Assembly (NCBI GenBank): GCA_030141605.1
Contig: JAQGDQ010000568.1
Coordinates: 1-32,500 of the forward strand
Reading direction: 5' to 3'
Origin: Tubiluchus corallicola
Lineage: Eukaryota > Priapulida > Priapulimorpha > Priapulimorphida > Tubiluchidae
DNA length: 32,500 nucleotides
The notes beneath the pieces were generated by a model, which made no database searches, was not told the DNA's origin, and worked only from the letters and a program-made list of their open reading frames with translations. Position numbers and translations under genes: made by a program. Shown in pieces: positions 11,437 through 21,524 of this stretch (its first letter is position 1; every line of letters starts with the position of its first letter).

Positions 11437-11782
11437 CCTGATGCAACTCGTATATGTGGTCAATGGCAAGAAATAGCATGTTTGTGACATATGAGAGCAT
11501 GACCAATTAGTTATTACACATTTGCCATTGGGTACTTTGAAAGAGCCTTTGCCACGAAGAAGATCTGTCATATTGCAATAAACTCACGAAAGCAATAATG
11601 AATTGGCATAGCAGTGTCTAGTTTTTTGCTGGATTACTGCTGTGTCCGCCTGCCTTGGGGGCAGATTTCTTTTATTTTAGAATTGTGCTTGCCCAATGTC
11701 TACAACAGACGTGATGAGCACATGATAATAATGGTGATGATGATGGTGGTGACTGAATTAGGAAATCTGATAAAAAGTTTTG
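11437..11782. other. Unassigned sequence
   Basis: A short ATG/GGT-rich patch lies at 11714-11753. No gene or RNA is recognised. Confidence 0.4.
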
Positions 11783-11854
11783 CACCTCCACTTGGAATCG
11801 AACCCAAGCCTTGTGTTTTTAGTGGCAGCTGTGTAGTCACTACACCATAGAAGC
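11783..11854 (-). mobile_element. tRNA-like element (SINE head or tRNA pseudogene)
   Basis: On the minus strand the acceptor halves GCTTCTA and TGGAGGT can pair 7/7 with wobbles. The D arm GTGT-AGTGACT-ACAC is a perfect 4-bp stem inside an A box TGGTGTAGTGA. A perfect B box GGTTCGATTCC follows. The anticodon stem does not pair and the T stem is off-register, so this is unlikely to be a working tRNA. A T-run (CTTTTTAT) just downstream could serve as a pol III terminator. Unrelated in sequence to the SINE remnant at 8022. Confidence 0.6.
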
Positions 11855-11950
11855 ACACTGATTTTTTAGATTTAAAAATTTATTCTACGCCCGCTAAAAA
11901 TATATACACGCTTAAGGAAAGAAAAAATCTGTATAAATATTTAACTTGTA

Positions 11951-12224
11951 TAAGTACCTCTATAAATATAAATACCTCTTTCGATGTTTTATCAAATTGT
12001 GATAACACTAGTACGTTACTTTCTCAACAGATGACGCAACCGTCACGGCTGTAGCATCAACAAGTCATGTTAACAACATGGCGGATATAAGTACCTCTAT
12101 AAATATAAATACCTCTTTCGATGTTTTATCAAATTGTGATAACACTAGTACGATACTTTCTCAACAGATGACGCAACCCTCACTGCTGTAGCATGAACAA
12201 GTCATGTTTACAACATGGCGGAGA
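11951..12224. repeat. 137-bp tandem duplication
   Basis: Two nearly identical copies begin at TAAGTACCTCTATAAATATA (11951 and 12088). They share ACCTCTTTCGATGTTTTATC, AATTGTGATAACACTAGTAC, TTTCTCAACAGATGACGCAA and CAACATGGCGGA. Both end in ATGGCGGA; the second ATG opens the transposon-like frame described next. The few differences indicate a recent duplication. Confidence 0.95.
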
Positions 12225-12439
12225 CGTACGATTACCGTTTGAGCAACATAAAATTATTTTAGTGGTGTTTCATATTTGAGAATGTTGTTGACGTCCAACA
12301 ACAATGGAGCCATGAGTTTGGAACACAACCTCCAATACGTTTGACACGCAGAAAACCGACTACACTGGCGGAAGTAAAACAGGAAATTGAAGCAATTCTA
12401 CTGGACGCTTTAGCCAGCAAACAAATGTCTGGAAGCTAA
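12215..12439 (+). pseudogene. Transposon-like helix-turn-helix ORF remnant with internal TAG
   Basis: From ATG 12215 one frame runs 75 codons to TAA 12437-12439 with a single in-frame TAG at 12260-12262 (codon 16). The first part reads MAETYDYRLSNIKLF. After the stop, the part from codon 21 (ENVVDVQQQWSHEFGTQPP) fits the pattern 'VQ..FR.eFG..PPsR.TI' of the N-terminal helix-turn-helix module (DUF4817-like) of Tc1/mariner-related and other transposon proteins. It continues IRLTRRKPTTLAEVKQEIE, resembling the linker that follows. No catalytic domain follows in any frame I read. The ATG sits at the end of the second copy of the 137-bp duplication. I call a decayed transposon ORF; recognition rests on about 25 residues. 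Confidence 0.5.
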
Positions 12440-12571
12440 TGGTCACCACTTTGAGTACCTCTTTTGACTTTGCTTGATGTCTGAATGAATTAAACATTAC
12501 AATATTTATACAGACTTTTTTCTTTTCCTGAAGTGTATATACATTTTTTCGCTCACTCTGTATTACCTAAT

Positions 12572-12880
12572 ATAACAAAGAAATTTGCAAAAAACTGTCT
12601 GTAAAGCATACAGTTATTTTATACTACGGCTGTTTGGAAATTTTCAGGCGCAGTGGTAGCCGCCATTCACTTGAAAATTATGACGTAACTGGTGGTGTAC
12701 GTGACTTTTCGTAAGTTCGCGAACTTCTTTAGCTTACCTAATATTCGTGCAGACATATCACAAAATTGGCTATCTAGCTTTTGTAAAAACTTATTAGACT
12801 TTTGACGGAAATTTACAGTGCACTGCTTTTCTTCAACCGCTGAACAACATCATTGGTGGAAGAATGAACGTTCAAAGAGA
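12572..12880 (+). repeat. Dispersed repeat R2, copy 1
   Basis: Matches 30974-31286 in the same orientation. Shared blocks are AACAAAGAAATTTGCAAAAA, CTGTCTGTAAAGC, GTAGCCGCCATTCACTTGAA, AATTATGACG, ACTTTTCGTAAG, CAGTGCACTG and TTGGTGGAAGAA. No coding capacity. Its 3' end is the unit that is tandemly amplified immediately downstream. Confidence 0.85.
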
Positions 12881-13060
12881 AAGTGCCCAACGTCATTGGT
12901 GGAAGAATGAACGTTCAAAGTGAGAGTGCCCAACGTCATTGGTGGAAGAATGTACGTTCAAAGAGAGAGTGAACAACGTCATAGGTGGAAGAATGAACGT
13001 TCAAAGCGGGAGTGAACAACGTCATTGGTGGAAGAATGAACGTTCAAAGTGAGAGTGCCC
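12843..13060 (+). repeat. 43-bp minisatellite, five units
   Basis: Five units of the form ACAACGTCATTGGTGGAAGA, ATGAACGTTCAAAG and (A/T/C)G(A/G)GAGTG(CC/AA). The GGTGGA block starts near 12855 and recurs every 43 bp. The array begins inside the end of repeat R2; the other R2 copy, at 31265-31286, has only one such unit. Confidence 0.93.
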
Positions 13061-13618
13061 TAATTACGACTTTTAAGTCGTGATTACGACCTTTACGTGA
13101 TTTTGTACATTAGTAATTGTACATAGATGCTTATCACGCTTTTATTTCTAAATTCTTGCATCACAGGTGATGCCTGTTTTGAAAACAACACTTTCTATAT
13201 TTAGACACTTTTTCTAGTGTTGTGAAACAGTTATTCCGTGTGTCTATAATAGAATCGAGATTACAGTATGCAAATTATGCAAGCAGAGAAAGCAAGCCAA
13301 TTATTGAAAGTGAGTAATATGTCCAAGCCATTAGGATAAGTGAAGATAGAAATAAATAAGCTTGCCTCACAGACAAATGTCATTTGAGAAGAAGTGTCAG
13401 GTTTATTGAAAAACAAGGAATGAAGCGCTCATGTTTGACTTCCCACCTTTCTCTATACATTCACGTATCATAAATCGTATCTGACCTTCTCAAAATTCGG
13501 AATGGGGGCTGCGACTGCAATATAACTAAAATGTTCGCCCATTAGTTTTTAAGTGTTTTGAAAAATGAGACAAATAATACTAACATGTAAATATCGATAT
13601 ACTTACTTACATGCTAGA
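13061..13618. other. Unassigned sequence with short hairpins
   Basis: A perfect stem GCATCAC-AG-GTGATGC lies at 13158-13173, and ACGACTTTTAAGTCGT is an inverted repeat near 13066. No gene is recognised. Confidence 0.45.
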
Positions 13619-13955
13619 ATAGTATAGTGTAGTGTAGTGTAGTGTGGTGTGGTGTGGTGTGGTGTGGTGTGGTGTGGTGCGGTGCGGTGCGGTGCGGTGC
13701 GGTGCGGTATGGTATGGTATAGAGTATAGTATAGTATAGTATAGTATAGTATAGTATAGTATAGTATAGTATAGTATAGTATAGTATAGTATAGTATAGT
13801 ATAGTATAGTATAGTATAGTATAGTATAGTATAGTATAGTATAGTATAGTATAGTATAGTATATTATAGTATAGTATAGTATAGTATAGTATAGTATAGT
13901 ATAGTATAGTATAGTATAGTATAGTATAGTATAGTATAGTATAGTATAGTATAGT
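13619..13955. repeat. Compound pentanucleotide array ending in (ATAGT)n
   Basis: The blocks run from TAGTG through TGGTG, CGGTG and TGGTA to TAGTA, the last from about 13724 with one TATTA interruption near 13862. Each adjacent block differs by a single-base change from its neighbour, or nearly so. Total about 337 bp. Confidence 0.97.
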
Positions 13956-14562
13956 AATTTATTGATTTTTGACAGGGCTGATCAAATAACAAGCAATACT
14001 GCAAAATGTTACATACATATGCGAACAAGCTTAGCTACAGCACCCTGAACAGTGACGTCATGAGATTGTATCATACAAATTAGTTTGTCATCAATATTTG
14101 AAAAGTAAAAGTTTGGAATAGAACGTGTGACTATATTTACAAGAAAGTTGCGGGAGATGTTAGGTTACGTTCGTCACCGATTTCGTTACACTTGGTGATA
14201 AACGCTCTATGTACGACGTATAATAAACGTACTATGTATACTCATTTCTAATTAATGATAATTATAATTGTATTAAATTATATATGTTTGTTATTTTTGT
14301 AAATTTATTATCTGTTTTTCGGTTAATATAGCTATAATGTAATGGCTTTGTTTTGTAAATTTCAATATTTTTGTTCGTTGTTGTTTAACTGTCATTGCAA
14401 TGTTTACGTCAACAAACAAATTCTAATCTCTAAAATTCTATAAAAACAAACGGCCTACCTTTCAAAGCAGATAACAAATAAATTGCTTTAAACATCAGAC
14501 GACTTTTAGGTAGCTTGTTCCATATCCGTCCATCCAGCTAGGTGTAGGATTTCTGGTAGGAC
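13956..14562. other. Unassigned sequence with a CRE octamer
   Basis: TGACGTCA is present at 14053-14060. The remainder is A+T-rich with no gene, RNA or repeat recognised. Confidence 0.4.
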
Positions 14563-14575
14563 GTTGCTAGGCAAC
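14563..14575. promoter_or_regulatory. Candidate X-box (RFX-type) site
   Basis: GTTGCTAGGCAAC is a perfect inverted repeat (GTTGC/GCAAC with a 3-bp centre), the form bound by RFX-family factors at ciliary and other promoters in animals. A perfect CRE, TGACGTCA, follows at 14656-14663, with TGACGTAA at 14638-14645 and ACGTCA near 14608. The cluster suggests a regulatory element, but no convincing gene start is attached. Confidence 0.35.
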
Positions 14576-14655
14576 GGCTTTTCTGCTAAGAGGGACAAAA
14601 ATACCACACGTCATTAAGACAAACAACGCAACAGCAGTGACGTAATTAGACCTCA

Positions 14656-14663
14656 TGACGTCA
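14656..14663. promoter_or_regulatory. Candidate CRE (CREB/ATF) site
   Basis: The perfect octamer TGACGTCA, about 80 bp downstream of the X-box-like palindrome. The motif is short and can occur by chance; proximity to the X-box is what makes it notable. Confidence 0.3.
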
Positions 14664-14864
14664 GTACAACTCGTGTTTTCTTAGAGATGGGTAACAAACT
14701 TTTCCAGCTTGGGTTTTCAATTTGAAAACTATAAACAATCATTTATTAAAATAATCTGTGTATCTATTGTGTTTTGTTTCTATCGGAAGGCTCGTAGAGA
14801 AAACCAGAAAACACTTTATCAAATTAAACTAGTTTATTATGCGAGAATTCTACAACACAAAAAT

Positions 14865-15114
14865 ATGAAGGAACGCGAAATGTTTACAGTAAACGTGAAA
14901 ATCTGGAAAAATTATAGTGTATCTGAAAATACAAGTTTACAAGAGAATGTGTATATGCATATATGCACTTCAGCGGCAAGCTTCGACTTATATATCAGTG
15001 CCAGGGAATATTCTAGAAAGAAGTTTCCAGAAGATTCTACAAGGTAAGATGATTATTCTATTATACAATGGAACATTCTACAATGTTCTATTTATTTCTA
15101 ATAGATGCCAGTGA
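14865..15114 (+). CDS. Weak candidate two-exon small ORF
   Basis: ATG 14865 opens a frame to a good donor AAG|GTAAGA at 15044. After a 61-bp intron, a pyrimidine-rich acceptor ending TTCTAATAG (15096-15104) leads to an exon that stops at 15112-15114. The product would be 62 residues, starting MKEREMFTVNVKIWKNYS and ending in a Lys/Arg-rich stretch. It resembles no family I know. The frame is open upstream to 14709 but without an ATG. It lies about 290 bp downstream of the X-box-like site, which is the only reason to give it weight. It may well be chance. Confidence 0.12.
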
Positions 15115-15235
15115 TCTCCACAACAGTATCACAGTTGAAAGTGAGAAATAATGAAGTGAATGTTGAATGAGGCGCTTGGAAAATTGTTCTAACTGAGAAA
15201 TGCACCTGGGAAAAACTTACTATCTGTCGTTAATA

Positions 15236-15468
15236 CAACACAATTTTATTAAAAATTTTACTTTACAACGTTAAAAAATTGAAATCATGCCAAGCGTTTC
15301 GACAGACTACTGCTGTAATCAGCACTGGTAAATCAGCAGTGGTAAATTTAAATGTAAATTTACATGTAAATTTACCACTGATGATTACAGCAGTAGTCTG
15401 TCGAAACGTTTGGCATGATTTTAATATTTTAACTTTGTAAAGTAAGAGTTTTAAAAAAGTTGTGTTGT
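15236..15468. mobile_element. Fold-back (palindromic) element, copy 1
   Basis: A near full-length palindrome. A 27-nt arm at 15295-15321 (CGTTTCGACAGACTACTGCT...) is matched perfectly by its reverse complement at 15382-15408. The similarity continues outward through CATGCCAA(A/G)CG, AAGTTAAA-type and AACACAAC(T/A)TTATTAAAA blocks, and the centre is GTAAATTTACATGTAAATTT. It has no coding capacity. A related element lies at 16890. Confidence 0.88.
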
Positions 15469-15929
15469 TTTAACTATAAATGTTTTAAGTGCCTGTAACA
15501 AAAAAATTACGATTTGCCTTTAAAAGAAGGCGTAATTATAGATGTGTGTACAGAAAGATGCACTGAGCATAATTACTTCATATTATATTATAATTCATAT
15601 TATAACATTTTATTAAACTAAAGCTCGTGTCTGCGAAAAGCACCTGATATTCTGTGTGCACGTTTTGCACCAACCTGAGAAATTCGCACGCTTGTATCGG
15701 GTGAGGCAGAAAAAACGTGCCGAAATTTAGCGCTCAATAATGTCAGAAGTAAGTGCCGAACAAAGTCGAAACGTCTCAGCAACATATTGTAGCACGTTAA
15801 CTATTGGCTGAGAAATTCACAAGTTTTTGTTTTTAGTTGTTTTTAAGTTACGACTAAAAAACCTTTGCATGTTTAACATGTTTAAAATTAAATTTAACAA
15901 CATTGTCAATTGTAATACTCACCTGAAAG
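15469..15929. other. Unassigned sequence
   Basis: No gene, RNA or repeat recognised. Confidence 0.4.
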
Positions 15930-16107
15930 AACAGTCGTGTTGATGTACAAAGTACTCAGTAGATGGCAGCAAAACGATAAAGAAATCAAACAGTCGTGTT
16001 GATGTACAAAGTACTCAGTAGATGGCAGCAAAACGATAAAAATATCAAACAGTCGTGTTGATGTACAAAGTATTCAGTAGATGGCAGCAAAACAATAAAG
16101 AAATCAA
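15930..16107. repeat. 59-bp tandem repeat, three units
   Basis: CAGTCGTGTTGATGTACAAA begins at 15932, 15991 and 16050. Each unit continues with GTACTCAGTAGATGGCAGCA, AAACGATAAA and AATCAAA. Units are nearly identical, so the array is young. Confidence 0.93.
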
Positions 16108-16889
16108 ACAATTTACATCTTGGTTTTTGTCACTGAAAATAAAACACTGGTAAAGATTTGTTGCCAAGAAAAAAGAAAATAATTTGACTTATTCTCTCGA
16201 TTATGCTGCCTGGAATTCTCTTAAGTGTACAATGGCCGCACAGAGCTACTTGATGCAGAGGAACTAAAGGTAAAAATTGTACAGGGCAGTGTCCAAATAC
16301 CCCTCAAATTTTTAAAGAAATGAGAAGCTGTGTCAGTTGTAGGAAGAAATGCCATCGTTTGATTTGCAGTGAAAATGATGAACACCAATTGCTGTGAATT
16401 TTAACAATAATGACTCAATTTTTTCCGGCATTTTTTTCGAGTTGTTTATTTAAAGTTCCTGTATCTTTGGACAAGTTTAAGAGAATGACCTAAAATTTTT
16501 GATATTTGTGCACAAACCTCTGTTTCCTCAGTTAGATAACTTTCAAACGGTTCAGTTATTTTCTTCTTAGAATATCGTTGTCAATATATATTCATATTAA
16601 ATTGTACATTATAATATTATTATTATGTTATTATATTATTATACTATATTATAATATATTGATTTATATATTATATATATTATATATATATGCTACATGT
16701 GTTAACTTCGACATATACGTGAATAATTTATAATAATCGCTTTATATTACATATAGTACAGTATGTAAGTAATATTACATATGTAGTAATATTTTATTTA
16801 CATATAGTAAATAAAAAAGCCACCCTTAGTCTAATTTTAGTATTTTGAGTGCATATTTTTATTACAATCACGTAAAAACATTTATAGTT
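16108..16889. other. Unassigned A+T-rich sequence
   Basis: Includes a strongly A+T, TATTA/ATATAT-rich patch at 16600-16700 that could form several hairpins. No gene is recognised. Confidence 0.4.
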
Positions 16890-17062
16890 AAAAACAACAC
16901 AACTTCATTAAAAAACTTTTACATTAAAAAGTTAAGTTAAAATCGTGCCAAACGTCTGCTGCTGATGATGACGGTGACCACTGATGATGACAGCAGCAGC
17001 TAGTCAAAATGTTTGCCATCATTTCAAATGTTAACTTTTTAATAAAGTTGTGTTGTTTTTAA
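16890..17062. mobile_element. Fold-back element, copy 2
   Basis: Shares the termini of the 15236 element (AAAAACAACACAACTT at the left; AAAGTTGTGTTGTTTTT at the right) and the internal phrases CGTGCCAAACG and GTTTGCCATCATTT. The inner arms (CTGCTGCTGATGATGAC / GATGATGACAGCAGCAG) are shorter and more diverged. The two copies lie about 1.4 kb apart. Confidence 0.82.
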
Positions 17063-18180
17063 TTTTAATTGCACTTGATGCATGAATTTTCGAAGGTTTT
17101 TTCAGTTTCTACACAAAGTGCAATTATTATAAACGCTGAACAAATTATGAGTTTCAAAATTATGATTATTCTTGATAGCTATTTGCACGCCTAATTCTCT
17201 CAGTGATGTCTTACTCGAAATTCCGAGATAATTTAGTATTCCGTTTGAACGTTGTTGTCTTAAAGAAATAAATTGTTGCCTTTCGGAAAAAAACATGCAG
17301 GGTTTAAGTTCCCTTTTCAACAAAGAGCCATCGTTCTCTCTCAGCGGTACTTTGCACCTGAAAGCAGAGATTGATCTTCCCTCAAAGATGCCGACGTTGC
17401 AACAAAGGCAAAATTCTCATTAGAGAAGTTAAATATTGGACACGTTCCGTAATCCAGTTTACAAATAGGGCCGGTCGCATCCTCGGCTAGTTAGTAAATA
17501 TTTTAAATTCTGACTTGAAACTGACTCTGCGTTGTTACATTTCTAGTGGCCAGAGTAAGTATCAGAAAAGAAAAGACTGCACAAACATGAGACTTGTTCG
17601 CATCCTCAAGTGTACATACTTCAACCTTCCCTTCCTCAGTTTGTATGGCTATCATAGTGATTGATAATCCCGATAGATGTCCTCACCTCACGTGCACGTG
17701 TAGTTGTGTCATGCCGGCCATACTCGACGTGAGAGTTACATTTACAAATATTTACCTCTCGTATTATTTCCTTCTCCAGGTTTGTTCATTAAGACGTGGC
17801 CTTTGAAGTAGCGATCTGAATTAACGCCTGTGAATAAAGGCGGCGTATTTAAATGAATCGTTTGTCCATACCGACAATATAACACACGAAAAATACCCAT
17901 CAAATCATGACACTGGTACTGGTACATATATATATATATATATGTATATAGGCAATGTGTATCACTGTTACGTATAAGTTTATTGACTAAAAACACAACA
18001 CAATATACCTACATAAAGAATCACACATCATACAAAAGCATCTCGACACTTGGGTATAATGGTCACATTAAAACAGTAAAAGAAACTGTAGAAGTTAAAC
18101 AATTTACAAAATTTACACGTTTACAAAAATAATATAATTGCAATAATACGCTATAGCTATCATTATTATTTAGGTCATAT
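17063..18180. other. Unassigned sequence with E-box palindrome and (TA)n
   Basis: CACGTGCACGTG at 17689-17700 is a 12-bp palindrome containing two CACGTG E-boxes. A (TA)n run is at 17926-17948. Small frames at 17102-17323, 17594-17806 and 17742-17996 overlap on both strands and show no recognisable motif. Confidence 0.4.
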
Positions 18181-18196
18181 ATATATATATATATAT
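18178..18196. repeat. (AT)n microsatellite
   Basis: A pure dinucleotide run of about nine units. Confidence 0.9.
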
Positions 18197-19050
18197 AAGA
18201 TTCGTGGCTACAGCTTTGAGGACGGCACCATTTTCGGTGATATCAAACGAAAAGCCTCGATCTAGTGTCGTGTCATTGATGGTTTATTTTTCGAGACGTT
18301 TCCAACGGAAGGAACGGGGGGGGGCGAAAAACCTCCAAAAATGGGCATTTTTCGTTAATAATTACCGTGCTTTGTGTATAGGATTGTTCAAAATAATTCA
18401 AATTATTTAGCACAACTAAACTTGACAAAGAAACGGGCCTTCACATACAATTTTTTGGTACACCTCAAACATAGTTACAGGAAAAATAGGCGTCAAATGG
18501 AAAACAGGCCTAGGTCGTTGAGTGAAAGTTCTTCTGTTCCTAACTAGTTGTGAGAAAAGTATAGTCTTCGAGCAATTTTATTAAAGGAAAAGCGCAAACA
18601 AAAGCAAAATACCAACAGTTTTCTCAAATTAGCTGGCAACTAACGTTATCATTAATTACTTAGATTATGACTGTTATTGCCAAAAAGGCTGGTAATCACA
18701 ATCAAAATCTAACTAATTAATAAAAACAGGATACTCTACTTACATGAATCTAAATCCTGCATTGCTTCAGCACCCTATTTATTTTGTAAGTTTGCCAGTT
18801 TCGCTAAGAATTAAATTCAGTAGCTAAGGAACATGTGGGTTTGACATGCAAGAAAACAGATTACATAAGAAAGCAAATACAACGTCACTTTAAATGCTTG
18901 GAATAATTTTTTAAATCTTGAAAATGAAGTATTAATTATTTTTGCTAATGATGTATTATGGTTCTTCAGTTGAATTTCTTCGTCTTAGTATTGATTTTAA
19001 TGTTTAAAACTCTATCCGTATCTCCATACTTAGTACGAATGCCTAATTTG
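18197..19050. other. Unassigned sequence
   Basis: A G-run of eight lies near 18317. A 68-codon frame at 18204-18410 has no recognisable motif. No other feature is seen. Confidence 0.4.
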
Positions 19051-19628
19051 CAGGTTATTGTTGAAATGATTATTATTGTTGGAAAAACAATACATGACTA
19101 TTGCTGAAATGATTATTATTGTTGAAAAAACTACACCTAACTATTGTTGAAATGATTATTATTGTTAAAAAACAATACCTGACAATTGTTGAAATGATTA
19201 TTATTGTTGAAAAAACAATACTCGACTATTGTTGAAATGATTATTATTGTTGGAAAAACAATACATGACTATTGCTGAAATGATTATTATTGTTGAAAAA
19301 ACTACACCTAACTATTGTTGACATGATTATTATTGTTAAAAAACAATACCTGACTATTGTTGAAATGATTCTTATTGTTGGAAAAACAATACATGACTAC
19401 TGTTGAAATGATTATTATTGTTCAAAAAACAATACCTGACTATTGTTGAAATGATTCTTATTGTTGGAAAAACAATACATGACTATTGTTGAAATGATTA
19501 TTATTGTTAAAAAACAATACCTGACTATTGTTGAAATGATTATTATTGTTGGAAAAACAATACATGACGACTGTTGAAATGATTATTATTGTTCAAAAAA
19601 CAATACCTGACTATTGTTGAAATGATTA
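19051..19628. repeat. 43-bp minisatellite, about 13 units
   Basis: AATGATTATTATTGTT recurs every 42-43 bp from 19065. Units read GAAATGATTATTATTGTT, then (G/A/C)AAAAAACAATAC and (A/C)TGACTATTGTT. Two inter-unit variants (TTGG...TACATG and TTAA/TTCA...TACCTG) alternate over much of the array, giving an apparent two-unit higher-order pattern of about 86 bp. TTGTT and AACAA within a unit form a small stem. Confidence 0.93.
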
Positions 19629-20687
19629 CAATGATAACATGACGATGGCGCTTTTCCTCGCCCTATTTTTCCATTCTTTTCATTTTTCCATCATTTTGCC
19701 TTTTTCTTTTTTCTTTATTTACGCGAGGTAAGTCTCCCCTTTTTTCTGAATCCATCCTGTCTGTTAACTAGGCTTACTTAATTATTTGTTTTATTTCATT
19801 TCTTTCCTTTGTTTTCTTTCCGTCCTTTCTAATTTCTTATTTTAAGTTCCCCTTTCTCTTTATTTTATGTTTCTTTAGTTTTTCTTTCTTTTCTTTATTT
19901 CTTTTTTTCCTCTTGCTTTTCAGATAGCTTTTTGCATTCAGTTAAGTAATCTATATTTGAATATGATAATTTGTAAATATTGTAATTGATCAACAGAAAA
20001 CTGTTACCTCTCAAAAAACGACATTTACTCTGCCTTTACATTTGCACGAAATTAATTTGATTTGACAGGCAAATTGTTGATATTTCACCCGAGAGAGTGC
20101 GCCAGGAGTATAAGACTTCATTCTATCATTGGTGTGTCGTGTCATTTTTGCCTATATCGAAATGATATGCTTTCGAGCGCTGAATGCAATGATAAAGCGC
20201 GAGATATAGTTGGATATAAGTACCATCCTAAGCATCTTTCATTCTTGCTTTTTTGGCTTAGAGGAAAGACATCTTTTTAGCGTTTTTGCCTTCTTACCTA
20301 CAATTGTTTTTACAATTTGGGAGTTTTTCTGTCGACTTATACAGTTGGTTACGTAGACTGCTAGTTTGTCACTGCAGGAAACTGTGGTTTTCTTTTTATT
20401 TCTAAGATAATATTGGTAATGTTTCTTGGAAGGCGAAACATGTGCAGAGGGCGCCAGTACTGTAACATTTTTAGGACAATTGCTCTGTTTGTCAACTGAA
20501 AACCGAATAAAATTTTAAATCACTAGATTTTCATAACAAAGCTATCAACGGGTTCATAACAAATGTCCTAAAATATATGCCCTTCCTAGAGCTAACTCAG
20601 ACACGGGTAATTTTGAAGTGTCAGGTATTCTAGACTTGTTGTCCTTAACTAACTTTTACTTTTGAAGTGAATTTAACTTTTCAAGAT
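19629..20687. other. Unassigned region with a pyrimidine-rich stretch
   Basis: 19650-19925 is T/C-rich on the plus strand (CTTTTTCTTTTTTC-type sequence) without a fixed unit. The rest has no recognisable gene; the 72-codon frame at 20062-20280 shows no motif. Confidence 0.4.
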
Positions 20688-20689
20688 TA

Positions 20690-20930
20690 CCGTATATACT
20701 CATGTACAAGTCGACCTTATGTGCATTTTAAGGCCAAACATTGCATCATTTTATATATTACCTGTGTACAAGTCGACCATAAAATATTAAGATCTTCCAG
20801 AATAAATTATGTCAACAATGGCCGAGTAATAAATCAATAGCCTACTGTGTGAGTGTGTAAGATACGTGCAAGTGCTTTGCCAAGTATATTATACCTATAT
20901 ATAATATACTATATACTATATATGTATATA

Positions 20931-20963
<33 letters not shown>

Positions 20964-21152
20964 TCATGTTGAGAGCCCTCAATGCAATCCATGATAATGC
21001 AGCCTGGCCTTTCATCATGCATAATTGTTTGTAATGCCTTTAACCCCAGGATATCGCGACCAGAAAAAACATATCGTAAGTATAAGTCGACCCCAAAAAT
21101 TTCACTTTAAAATCGCTTCCCAAAAATTCGACTTGTACATAAGTATATACGG
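20690..21152. mobile_element. 463-bp MITE with TA target duplication
   Basis: The left end CCGTATATACTCATGTACAA and the right end (reverse complement) CCGTATATACTTATGTACAA are near-perfect inverted repeats. They continue into AGTCGACC or AGTCGAAT, with TATAAGTCGACC motifs repeated inside each end. TA dinucleotides flank at 20688-20689 and 21153-21154, as expected for Tc1/mariner-type insertion. The centre has a (TATATG)n patch (20911-20962) and no transposase. Ends of this CCGTATATACT...AAGTCGA type are, from general knowledge, widespread in animal genomes. Confidence 0.8.
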
Positions 21153-21154
21153 TA

Positions 21155-21524
21155 CTACACAATAAATTTACAATTCTAAATTATTTTAGTGCATTTGACA
21201 ATCGTATGAAGCGCATTTCAAATACTTTCATGATTTAGAATTTCATTTCAGTTGTAATTATACGATGGCTTGTTAGGGACATAGTAAAAACAATAAACAA
21301 ATTTTTCGGTATCTCAAAATTTCGAAATTTCGACTTTGCATCTCGAAATTCCGCCTTTGAAATCAAAACTTCGACTTCGTATCTCGTAGTTTTGAGACAC
21401 AATAAATTTGGTTTTTGTTTGTAACAGGTCCGTAACAAGCTACAGTATACTCACACAAAATATTGGCATCTGTATATTAATTTCGGAGGTATGTTGGTAT
21501 ATATATATATATATATATAACTAA
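21155..21524. other. Unassigned sequence with repeated CGAAATT/CTCGAAAT phrases and (TA)n
   Basis: A patch at 21306-21395 has loosely repeated ATCTC(G/A)AAATTTCGAC-like phrases, about 20-25 bp apart. A (TA)n run is at 21499-21519. The minus frame at 21235-21438 is probably fortuitous. Confidence 0.4.

Noticed and set aside
11783-11854. Functional tRNA gene
   Set aside because: The anticodon stem does not pair and the T stem is out of register despite good A and B boxes.
17689-17700. Double E-box CACGTGCACGTG as a promoter
   Set aside because: The motif is real but isolated. No gene start or other promoter element is attached to it, so it is only noted in the region entry.
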